Positions 1-5,318 of a stretch of 5,318 nucleotides of DNA are shown here, piece after piece. Where the stretch lies: assembly GCA_016793305.1 (NCBI GenBank), contig JAEUHU010000048.1:1-5318 (forward strand), written 5' to 3'. The stretch is from Planctomycetota bacterium (GTDB lineage Bacteria > Planctomycetota > UBA1135 > UBA2386). Position 1 is the first letter of the stretch. Every line of letters starts with the position of its first letter. The notes beneath the pieces were generated by a model. It ran no database searches, had not been told where the DNA came from, and saw only the letters and a program-made list of their open reading frames with translations. The translations under genes were made by a program, and so were the position numbers.

Positions 1-3
1 GCC

Positions 4-1188
4 ATGCACCTCGCCCTCTACGCCCACCCGTTCGATCTCGAGGCACTGGCCCAGGCCGGCGGCCTCGCTCGGCTCCGCGACCTCGGCTACGCGGAGGTGG
101 CGCTCGCGGTCAGCTACCACGACGGCCGCTGGTTGATGCCGTGGCATCCAGGCGGCGTGGTGCGCTTCCTCGAGGACGGCGTGGTGCACTTCCGGCCGCG
201 CAGCGACTACGGCGCCTTGCGGCCACAGCCGTCGGGCTTCGTGCCCGACCACGGCCCGTCGCCGCTCGAGCGCTTCTGCGCCGAAGCCGCCGCCGCCGGC
301 GTCGGGACGCGCGCCTGGACGGTCGGCACGCACAACACCCGGCTCGGCGAACGGCATCCCGAGGCGTGCGTGACCAACGCCTTCGGCGATCGGCTGAGCT
401 ACGCGTTGTGTCCGGCGGCTCCTGCGGTGCAGCACTACCTGACGGCGCTGGTGACCGACCTCGCGGCGCACCGCGGCCTGCAGACGATCGAACTCGAAGC
501 GTTCGGGGCGATGGGCTGGAAGCACTCGAGCCACCACGACAAGGCGAGCTTCACGCCGTCGGGCCTGCTCGATGCCGCCTTGTCGGCGTGCTTCTGCGTC
601 GCCTGCCGCCGACAGCTCCAGCAGGCCGGTGCCGATCCCGAAGCGCTCGCCGGGCGCGTGCGCACGCTGGTCCAGCAGTGCCTGCGCGATGGCGACGCGA
701 TGGCGCCGCTGCGCGTGCCGGGCAACGCCCAGGAGCTCACTGGCAGCCCCTTCGACAGCAGCTGGCTCGAGCCGGTGCTCGGCGCCCAGCGCGCCGCGGT
801 CGCGGCCGTGGCCGCTCGCGTCGTCGCCGCGACCGCGGCCTCGCGTCGCGCGGTGCAGGTCCATCCGCATCCGTGGTTCCGCGGCAGCCAGCTGGCCGCG
901 GGTGCTGCGAGTGCCTACCCGGCGACCGACGAACGTGTGCTGACCTGCTACGGCGACGGCCTCGACGCGATCGGCAAGGCGCTGGCGAGCGACGGGGCGA
1001 AGACCTGGGCGGCGTCACCGCGCCGCGTGTCGTTCTGGCCGAAGGCGCCGCAGTTCCAGAGCGACGACGACCTGCGCAACCTGCGGGCGCTGTGCGAACG
1101 GCACGGGGTGGGTTCGCTGGCGGTCTACCACCTGGGCCTCCTGCCGTGGCGCACGCTCGAGCGCGTCGCAACGGAGTTCGGCCGGTGA
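4..1188 (+). CDS. Putative TIM-barrel glycoside-hydrolase-like protein, function unknown
   Basis: A 394-residue protein without an evident signal peptide or membrane segment, so probably cytoplasmic. I cannot name the family with certainty. The N-terminus (HLALYAHPFDL, then a helix and EVALAVSYHDGRW) looks like the first strand-helix-strand of a TIM barrel. Further on are WTVGTHNTRLG (105-115), LCPAAPAVQHYL (135-146), a strand IELEAFGAMGW (162-172, acidic E163 and E165), a His-rich HSSHHDK (174-180) and CFCVACRR (196-203). Strand-like ELEA segments followed by a C-x-C-x2-C-R cluster recall the CFCxxCR element of several uncharacterised glycosyl-hydrolase-like families; that comparison is from memory. 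C198 and C201 with the His cluster could bind metal (inference). Only three bases precede this ATG, so the ribosome binding site and a possible earlier start cannot be checked. Its stop overlaps the start of the phosphatase gene, implying co-translation. Coding status is strong; function is not. Confidence 0.85.
   Translation: MHLALYAHPFDLEALAQAGGLARLRDLGYAEVALAVSYHDGRWLMPWHPGGVVRFLEDGVVHFRPRSDYGALRPQPSGFVPDHGPSPLERFCAEAAAAGVGTRAWTVGTHNTRLGERHPEACVTNAFGDRLSYALCPAAPAVQHYLTALVTDLAAHRGLQTIELEAFGAMGWKHSSHHDKASFTPSGLLDAALSACFCVACRRQLQQAGADPEALAGRVRTLVQQCLRDGDAMAPLRVPGNAQELTGSPFDSSWLEPVLGAQRAAVAAVAARVVAATAASRRAVQVHPHPWFRGSQLAAGAASAYPATDERVLTCYGDGLDAIGKALASDGAKTWAASPRRVSFWPKAPQFQSDDDLRNLRALCERHGVGSLAVYHLGLLPWRTLERVATEFGR
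1173..1188 (+). promoter_or_regulatory. Ribosome binding site and GTGA stop/start overlap
   Basis: GGAG at 1173-1176 is followed by 8 nt and then GTG at 1185-1187, whose last two bases begin the TGA (1186-1188) ending the upstream gene. The arrangement GTGA is a classic translational-coupling overlap. It decides the phosphatase start because no other in-frame start would keep the predicted signal peptide. The same frame is open far upstream, but only as an out-of-frame shadow inside the first gene. Confidence 0.7.
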
Positions 1189-2882
1189 CCCGTTCTCGCC
1201 GAACCGCACCCGCGGCCTGCCTCGCCTTCGGTGTAGCCCTGCTGCCGGCCCAGCAGTCCGCGACTCCGACCGAGCGCCCGCGCCTCGTCGTGCTGTGCGT
1301 GGTCGACCAGCTGGCCAGCTGGGTGTTCGCGCAGGCCGAGCCGCACTTCGCGCCGGACGGTGGCTTCCGCCGGCTGCAGGGTTCGGGCGCCGAGTTCCCC
1401 GCGTGTGCCTATCGGCACGCCTGCAGCGAGACCGGCCCCGGCCACGCGACGATCGGTACGGGGGCTCCGGCGCGCGCGCACGGCATCGTGCGCAACGCGT
1501 GGTGGTCCGAGGCCGACAACCGCGTCGTCTACTGCGCCGAGGACCCGGTGCCGCCGTTGCCCGAGTGGCCGGAGGGCAAGCTGCGTGGGCCGGGCAAACT
1601 CCTGGTGCCGACGTTCGCGTCGACGTTGAAGGCGCACGTGCCCGGCAGCCGCGCGGTCAGCGTCGCGTGGAAGGACCGCAGTGCGATCCTGATGGGCGGG
1701 CGCGACGCCGACCTGTGCGTCTGGTGCGAGCCGACCACCGGCAACTTCGTCACCAACACCGCGTGGGTCGCCGCCGCTCCCGAGTGGCTCGTGGCCTTCG
1801 ACCGGCAACGCCCGCTCGACGCGCTGTTCGGGGCGACCTGGGAACGGGTCGGCCCCGAGGCCGCCTACCAGGGCCTGGTCGACGATCGCCCGTACGAGCT
1901 GGTGCACGGCAACGGCGGGAACCAGCGCACGCTGCCGCAGCCGATCACCGGCGGCGAAGCCACTCCGGGGGCGAAGTTCTACGCGCAGGCCTATGCGTCG
2001 CCGCTCGGCAACACCGCGGTGCGGCTGCTGGCCGAAGCGACGATCCGCGGCGAACGGCTCGGCGCGGACGACGCGGCGGACCTGCTGTGCGTCAGCTTCT
2101 CGTCGACCGACGCGATCGGCCACGCGTTCGGCCCCGAGTCGGTCGAGGCGCGCGACGGGCTGCTGCGGCTCGATCGCGAGCTGGCCGCGTTCTTCACCTT
2201 CCTCGACCAGCAGGTCGGCGCCGGCCGCTGGGCGCTGTTCCTGACCGCCGACCACGGCATCGGCCCGACCCCGGAATGGGCCCGGCAGCGCGGCCTCGAC
2301 GCCGGGCGTGGACTGATCCAGACGATGGTGCGCGCCGCCGGCGAGAAGGCGCTGCTCGACGCGTTCGGACCGTTGTCCGAGGGCAAGCGCTACCTCGCCC
2401 ACGTCGGCGAGTACTCGTGCTACTTCGACGATGCGGTGCTGCGCGCCGTGGCGGCGGCGAGCGGTCGCGACGAACCGGCGCTGCGGCAGCAGGCCGCGCG
2501 GCTGGTCGCGACGGCGGCGTCCCGCGTACGCGGCGTCGCGATGGCGGTGCCGACCGACGACCTGGCCAGGCCGGATCCGTCGAACGACCTGCTGCGCGCC
2601 GCGCTGGTCGACGCGTTGTGCCAAGGTCGCGCCGGCGACGTGCAGCTGGTGCTGAAGCCCTACTGGATCGACGGCACCAACGCGGCGACCCACGGCTCGC
2701 CCCACCCGTACGACCGCGAGGTGGTGGGGCTCGCCCTCGGTCCGGGCATTCCCGCCGGGGTGCGCTTCGCGGCCGCGATCACGCCCGGATTCGGCGTGGT
2801 GCTGTTCGCGCGCCTGCTCGGCGTGCCACCGCCCTCGGCCGCGGTCGACGTGCTGCCGGCGGGGCTGTTCGGCACGCGCTGA
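1185..2882 (+). CDS. Secreted PafA-like alkaline phosphatase (phosphomonoesterase)
   Basis: A 565-residue alkaline phosphatase superfamily enzyme most like the PafA group, which hydrolyses phosphate monoesters outside the cytoplasm with two zinc ions. All residues known to be catalytic in Elizabethkingia PafA appear in order: metal ligand D41 (VVDQ), nucleophile T83 in SETGPGHA, N104 (IVRNAWW), K163 and R165 (WKDRSAI), D309 and H313 (STDAIGHAFG), D356-H357 (LTADHG) and H503 (AATHGS). The N-K-R trio marks the monoesterase rather than diesterase branch. Length matches the family (about 545 in PafA). Residues 1-22 (arginines at 3, 5 and 6, hydrophobic CLAFGVALL, then LPA before QQS) form a probable signal peptide, which requires the GTG start at 1185. 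A GGAG at 1173-1176 lies 8 nt upstream of that GTG. The start overlaps the upstream stop by 4 bases, so expression probably depends on the upstream gene. No Pho-box is visible because the operon promoter lies outside the window. Confidence 0.93.
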   Translation: MTRSRRTAPAACLAFGVALLPAQQSATPTERPRLVVLCVVDQLASWVFAQAEPHFAPDGGFRRLQGSGAEFPACAYRHACSETGPGHATIGTGAPARAHGIVRNAWWSEADNRVVYCAEDPVPPLPEWPEGKLRGPGKLLVPTFASTLKAHVPGSRAVSVAWKDRSAILMGGRDADLCVWCEPTTGNFVTNTAWVAAAPEWLVAFDRQRPLDALFGATWERVGPEAAYQGLVDDRPYELVHGNGGNQRTLPQPITGGEATPGAKFYAQAYASPLGNTAVRLLAEATIRGERLGADDAADLLCVSFSSTDAIGHAFGPESVEARDGLLRLDRELAAFFTFLDQQVGAGRWALFLTADHGIGPTPEWARQRGLDAGRGLIQTMVRAAGEKALLDAFGPLSEGKRYLAHVGEYSCYFDDAVLRAVAAASGRDEPALRQQAARLVATAASRVRGVAMAVPTDDLARPDPSNDLLRAALVDALCQGRAGDVQLVLKPYWIDGTNAATHGSPHPYDREVVGLALGPGIPAGVRFAAAITPGFGVVLFARLLGVPPPSAAVDVLPAGLFGTR

Positions 2883-3007
2883 ACCCGACGTCCGGCGGCT
2901 GCGTCCGATGGCATCGCGATCGTCCACCGCGCCCCGCGAGCGACGCGCCAACTGCCGTGCGTCGCCGCGTTCCTGAGCTAGGCTTCGTCCACCCCCTGAT
3001 TCCCTCG

Positions 3008-3021
3008 GCCGCTGGCGCGGC
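3008..3021 (+). other. Small GC-rich stem-loop in the leader of the 211-residue gene
   Basis: GCCGC (3008-3012) and GCGGC (3017-3021) are perfect complements around a 4-nt loop, TGGC, ending 12 nt before the ATG at 3034. It could form a short hairpin in the mRNA leader near the start. Five-base GC stems are frequent by chance at this base composition, so a regulatory role is only possible. Confidence 0.2.
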
Positions 3022-3033
3022 GCGGTCCAAAGC

Positions 3034-3669
3034 ATGCATCGATCGATCGAGCAAGTCCCTCTGCAACGCGGTGCGCATCCGACGCGCGACGCCGGCATGT
3101 GCGCGATGGAGATGGTCGCGTGGCTCGCCGGCGAGCCGCACTCCGACGAGCCCTGCTGTGCCTGCCCGGTGCTCGGGGCGTTCGTGCGCGCCTGCAACGA
3201 CAGCATGGACGACGAGCAGCGCAACCGGCTGCTGAAGCCGCTGGTGCCGTTCCTGCTCGACTCGCGGCGCACCGCGGCGGTCGAACGCGCGCGCGGCCTC
3301 GTGGCGGTCGACCACCTGGTGCGCACGCTGCTGCCGAACTGGCTGCGCCGCCAGCGACGCCTGGAGGAAGCGCAACTGCTGTTCGACCTGCCGCCGGTCC
3401 GCCGCCTCGAGGACGTTCGTGCGGCGCTGCGTGCCGTCGAGCACTTCGCGCGCGCGCAGCACGCTGCGGTGTGGGTGCTGCAACGGGCCCTCGAAGGTAC
3501 ACCGCCGGCGCGCTACGTCGCCGGCGTCGTGCAGGTGGCGCGGGCGCTCGGCGATGGGGCGACCTGGGCGAAGATGGCGACGCTGGTCGGTGCCATGCTC
3601 TCCGCCGAGGTCGAGCCGGCCGGGCCGTTCGCTGCGAGCGAGACGGAACGGCTCGAAGCGTCGTCGTAG
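3034..3669 (+). CDS. Conserved hypothetical protein with AGE-HSD-C-CPV motif
   Basis: A 211-residue protein with no signal peptide or membrane segment, rich in Arg, Ala and Leu and probably mostly helical. The best landmark is residues 22-56: MCAMEMVAW, LAGEPHSDEP, CCACPVL and an ending RACND. From memory, similar proteins of the form C-x-ME...AGE..SD.P.C.CPV...F.R..ND occur as uncharacterised proteins in actinobacteria and other high-GC bacteria; I know no experimental function. Cysteines C23, C41, C42 and C44 could form a metal site or redox pair, but this is a guess. Residues 60-190 read as successive amphipathic helices. The ATG at 3034 keeps the stretch RGAHPTRDAG that precedes the motif and seems part of the domain. 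The alternative ATG at 3097 would start directly at MCAMEM. Neither has a strong Shine-Dalgarno sequence. It lies 151 bp after the phosphatase, so it is probably a separate transcription unit. Confidence 0.82.
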   Translation: MHRSIEQVPLQRGAHPTRDAGMCAMEMVAWLAGEPHSDEPCCACPVLGAFVRACNDSMDDEQRNRLLKPLVPFLLDSRRTAAVERARGLVAVDHLVRTLLPNWLRRQRRLEEAQLLFDLPPVRRLEDVRAALRAVEHFARAQHAAVWVLQRALEGTPPARYVAGVVQVARALGDGATWAKMATLVGAMLSAEVEPAGPFAASETERLEASS

Positions 3670-3733
3670 AGCTCCGTCGTAGGCGTCCCCTTCCGGGTCA
3701 AGCCCGCGGGGCCCGGATGCCGAAATCCGCGAC

Positions 3734-4195
3734 ATGGCGGATCGACTGCGGTGGTGGGTCATTCCCGGGGCGCTGGTCGTGATGGCGCGCGTGGTGACGC
3801 TCGAATCGGGCGACCCAGCCGCGCACACCGGGCCCGTCGAGGCGACGAGCTCGCGCGCGGTTCCTGCCGCGCACGAAGCCGTCGGCCCGACGTTGCGGAT
3901 GCCGCTCGCCGCCACGGCGGTCGGTACGAAGCAGGCCTTCGTCCTGGAACTGCCGGCGACACTCGCCGGCCATCGGGTCGAGACGCGCGTCTGGCGCGCG
4001 GGCGAGGCGCCGCACGGCGAACCGTGGCTGCAGTTCTCGTCGACGGTGCGCAGCGACGGCACCATTCCGGTCGCCGGACTCGCGGCCGGTCGTTACGACG
4101 TCGAAGTGCACGATCCCGCTGGCCGCGCCTATGGGATGCGCTCGGTGGCCGCTCCGGGCCGGGTGCCGTTCGACGCGGCGATGCCGCTGCGCTGA
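3734..4195 (+). CDS. Membrane-anchored or secreted protein with small beta-sandwich-like domain
   Basis: A 153-residue protein that I do not recognise by name. Residues 7-22 (WWVIPGALVVMARVVT) are a hydrophobic segment after a short basic N-terminus, so it is either a signal peptide or a single N-terminal anchor placing the rest outside the cytoplasm. Residues about 25-55 are low-complexity Ala, Pro and Ser, probably a linker. Residues about 64-140 alternate strand-like segments (KQAFVLELP, RVETRVWRAG, LQFSSTVRSDG) and end with IPVAGLAAGRYDVEVHD. The pattern G-L-x-x-G-x-Y-x-V-x-V is typical of carboxypeptidase-regulatory-like, transthyretin-type or other Ig-like folds. The ATG is the only start available, because an in-frame TAG at 3680-3682 lies upstream with no ATG, GTG or TTG between. 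It starts 64 bp after the previous stop in the same direction, so it may be cotranscribed with that gene. Function unknown. Confidence 0.72.
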   Translation: MADRLRWWVIPGALVVMARVVTLESGDPAAHTGPVEATSSRAVPAAHEAVGPTLRMPLAATAVGTKQAFVLELPATLAGHRVETRVWRAGEAPHGEPWLQFSSTVRSDGTIPVAGLAAGRYDVEVHDPAGRAYGMRSVAAPGRVPFDAAMPLR

Positions 4196-4207
4196 TCGTT
4201 CAGCGGC
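4183..4207. terminator. Possible bidirectional hairpin at convergent gene ends
   Basis: Two alternative stems overlap at the junction of two converging genes. GCCGCTG (4183-4189) pairs perfectly with CAGCGGC (4201-4207) around an 11-nt loop. CGCTGA (4190-4195) pairs with TCAGCG (4200-4205) around the tetraloop TCGT. Three pairs of the second stem come simply from both genes ending in TGA. No run of T follows on either strand, so if it stops transcription it is not a classical intrinsic terminator. The location, centred on a 4-bp gap between stop codons, is the main support. Confidence 0.35.
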
Positions 4208-4757
4208 CGCGGTCGGTGTCGACGACCTCGCTCGGTGGGGGTGTTTCCGGCCGCACGCGGTGCAGTTCGCGTCGGCGCTGCCAGAACGGCCACGCGTGCA
4301 GGACCAGCAGGGCGCCGCTCGTGGGCAGTGGTCCGCCGACGCAGGCCCAGGCGACCGCTTCGGTGCCGAGCCAGATCGCAGGTGCTGGCAGCAGCAGGGC
4401 GCCGGTGGCGCCGAGCCACAGCGGCACGACGCGGTCCTCCCGCACGTAGGTGATGCCGCGCTCGAACAGCCGCACGCTGGCCACGCCGAGCACGCCGTGC
4501 AGCAGCAGCCACCAAGCCCAGCTGCCGGGCAGCCGGGCGTTCGCGCCGAGCACGAGCAGCGGCAACAGCGCGAGCCAGCGCACCGCGAAGAACGGGTAGA
4601 TCATCGCGAACCCGCCGAGGCCGGACTTGTCGCGCCCGGGCGGGATGGCGGCGAGCTCACCCCACCAGCTGGCGATCATCAGGCTCACCAGGACGGCGAT
4701 GCCGTAGACGCCGAGCTGCACGACGTCACCGAGCCAGGTCAGGAGGGAGGCGAGCAC
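4200..4757 (-). CDS. Multi-pass integral membrane protein, function unknown
   Basis: A 185-residue hydrophobic protein, with about four or five predicted transmembrane segments at residues 14-32, 49-71, 79-96, 111-129 and perhaps 132-155. A hydrophilic tail (about 158-185, beginning FWQRRRELHR) follows; its arginines suggest the C-terminus is cytoplasmic by the positive-inside rule. Between the first two segments lies a short polar loop, AAIPPGRDKSGLGG. I recognise no catalytic or binding motif and cannot name a family. The proposed start is a GTG (complement of 4755-4757), preceded by an AGGA only 2 nt away, which is a poor ribosome-binding spacing. An in-frame stop at 4803-4805 and no earlier start codon make this the 5'-most choice; a start a little further inside (GTG at codon 13) is possible. 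It converges on the upstream gene with only 4 bp between stops. The hydrophobicity pattern, absent from the overlapping frames, supports it as the real gene. Confidence 0.8.
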   Translation of the reverse strand: MLASLLTWLGDVVQLGVYGIAVLVSLMIASWWGELAAIPPGRDKSGLGGFAMIYPFFAVRWLALLPLLVLGANARLPGSWAWWLLLHGVLGVASVRLFERGITYVREDRVVPLWLGATGALLLPAPAIWLGTEAVAWACVGGPLPTSGALLVLHAWPFWQRRRELHRVRPETPPPSEVVDTDRGR

Positions 4758-4947
4758 GGTCCTACAGCCGGAGGAGGCAGCGGGTGTGGCAGGAGATCGA
4801 CGTCACGGGTTGGTCGGCAGGGGCAACACGAACGCGCTGCCGCGTGAGCGGAGTTGCGGTTGGGTGAGGACACCACGGTCGCCACATTCTGCCGGCGTCG
4901 GGTACGGTTCTTCAGGCCCACGTTCCCTGCTGGGTATGGCCTTCCCC
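4758..4947. other. Divergent intergenic region
   Basis: This 190-bp stretch separates the divergently transcribed membrane protein gene and Uma2 gene and must hold at least one promoter for each, or lie within longer transcripts. I see no convincing -35/-10 pair on either strand; TACGGT at 4903-4908 resembles a -10 element for the rightward gene, but lacks a matching -35. There is no clear hairpin, repeat or small gene here. Confidence 0.4.
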
Positions 4948-5318
4948 ATGACGACATCCCCACGCATTCCCGAGTTGTGCTCCGGCGACGTGCTGACGCG
5001 CGACGAGTTCGAGCGTCTGTACGAGGCGATGCCCCATGTGAAGAAGGCGGAACTCATCGAAGGGGTGGTCGCCATGGGGTCTCCGGTTCGTCTGCGGCAT
5101 CACGGGGCACCGGCGAGTGCCCTGGGTTTCTGGCTCGGCTTCTACTGCGCCGTCACGCCCGGCTTGCTGGTCGCGAACAACACGACGGTGCGGCTCGACC
5201 TCGACAACGAGTTCCAGCCCGACCTGCTGCTGTGCGTGCCCGAGCACGCCGGTGGACAAGCCCGCATCGATGCCGACGACTATGTCGCGGGTGCTCCCGA
5301 GCTGGTGGTCGAGGTCGC
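4948..5318 (+). CDS. Uma2 family endonuclease, N-terminal part (cut by window end)
   Basis: The first 123 codons of a protein of the Uma2 family (formerly DUF820), which has a PD-(D/E)XK restriction-endonuclease-like fold; members are often stand-alone and mostly of unproven biological role. Visible family landmarks from the ATG at 4948 are TRDEFERLYEAMP (17-29), KAELIEGVVAMGSP (33-46) with the usual E-L-I-x-G strand, RHH (50-52) at the start of the helix after it, VRLDLDNEFQPDLLL (81-95) with the conserved P91-D92, and APELVVEV (116-123) with E122. D92 and E122 are the expected metal-binding acidic residues; the downstream part of the active site is beyond the window. The in-frame ATG at 4936 would add MAFP and is equally possible, since neither start has a good ribosome binding site; a GTG at 4864 is also in frame but less likely. 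Full-length Uma2 proteins are usually about 180-200 residues, so about one third is missing here. Confidence 0.85.
   Translation, partial: MTTSPRIPELCSGDVLTRDEFERLYEAMPHVKKAELIEGVVAMGSPVRLRHHGAPASALGFWLGFYCAVTPGLLVANNTTVRLDLDNEFQPDLLLCVPEHAGGQARIDADDYVAGAPELVVEV

Noticed and set aside
141..2882. A 913-codon open frame that would fuse the first gene's region to the phosphatase
   Set aside because: Its first 348 codons are an Arg-rich out-of-frame reading of the first gene. The real phosphatase begins at GTG 1185, where a signal peptide and ribosome binding site are present.
2979..2984. TAGGCT, about 50 nt before the 211-residue gene, as a -10 promoter element
   Set aside because: No matching -35 hexamer lies at 16-18 bp; the match is too weak to annotate. 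The similar TACGGT at 4903-4908 fails for the same reason.
1295..3235. A 646-codon rightward open frame overlapping the phosphatase
   Set aside because: It is the +1 shadow of the phosphatase, extremely Arg-rich, and the phosphatase frame carries the whole catalytic set.
1125..3326. A 733-codon open frame on the minus strand
   Set aside because: It is antisense to the phosphatase and the 211-residue gene, is dominated by Arg, Ala, Gly and Gln, has no recognisable motif and spans two genes. Long antisense frames are expected at this GC content.
3662..3687. Imperfect 13-bp direct repeat (CGTCGTAG shared) at the end of the 211-residue gene
   Set aside because: Only about 10 of 13 bases match and there are two copies; probably chance or a small duplication, with no sign of a functional array.
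3693..3716. CCGGG/CCCGG inverted repeat as a terminator after the 211-residue gene
   Set aside because: The stem is short, its 14-nt loop is large, no T-run follows, and the next gene in the same direction begins 18 bp later.
2779..4065. A 428-codon open frame on the minus strand
   Set aside because: It covers three better-supported rightward genes and an intergenic gap, and has the low-complexity composition of a shadow frame.
4131..4847. A 238-codon rightward open frame opposite the membrane protein
   Set aside because: It is hydrophilic, rich in Gln, His and Arg, and the antisense strand instead encodes regular transmembrane segments.
4912..5259. A 115-codon minus-strand frame antisense to the Uma2 gene
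   Set aside because: The rightward frame shows clear Uma2 family motifs, so the antisense frame is a shadow.

Overview
The window is 5.3 kb of very GC-rich bacterial chromosome (roughly 70% G+C by eye). Its codons mostly end in G or C, two of its genes probably start with GTG, and genes are tightly packed. High GC, a secreted PafA-type phosphatase, an orphan TIM-barrel-like protein and a stand-alone Uma2 nuclease would suit a high-GC Planctomycetota, Myxococcota or related environmental lineage. This placement is an inference; there is no rRNA or other phylogenetic marker here.

Layout, left to right. (1) Positions 4-1188 (+) encode a 394-residue protein with features of glycoside-hydrolase-like TIM barrels, function unknown. 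(2) Positions 1185-2882 (+) encode a secreted PafA-like alkaline phosphatase whose GTG start overlaps the preceding TGA stop by 4 bases. These two genes form a translationally coupled pair. (3) After 151 bp without a gene, 3034-3669 (+) encodes a 211-residue Cys-containing, mostly helical protein of unknown function. (4) Positions 3734-4195 (+) encode a 153-residue protein with an N-terminal membrane anchor or signal and a small beta-sandwich-like C-terminal domain. (5) Positions 4200-4757 (-) encode a multi-pass membrane protein that converges on gene 4 with only 4 bp between the stop codons; a potential hairpin covers that junction. (6) After a 190-bp divergent gap (4758-4947), 4948-5318 (+) holds the first 123 codons of a Uma2-family nuclease that runs off the end of the window.

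The only clear functional unit is the gene 1-gene 2 pair. Gene 2 carries every catalytic residue expected of a PafA-type phosphomonoesterase, so it should release phosphate from organic phosphate esters outside the cytoplasm. Gene 1 may act on a related carbohydrate substrate, but that rests only on adjacency and fold-like features. The remaining genes look like ordinary housekeeping or lineage-specific hypothetical genes. I see no tRNA, rRNA, CRISPR array, insertion sequence, phage gene or recognisable defence cluster, and no convincing new multi-gene system. The many very long out-of-frame and antisense open frames are expected at this GC content.
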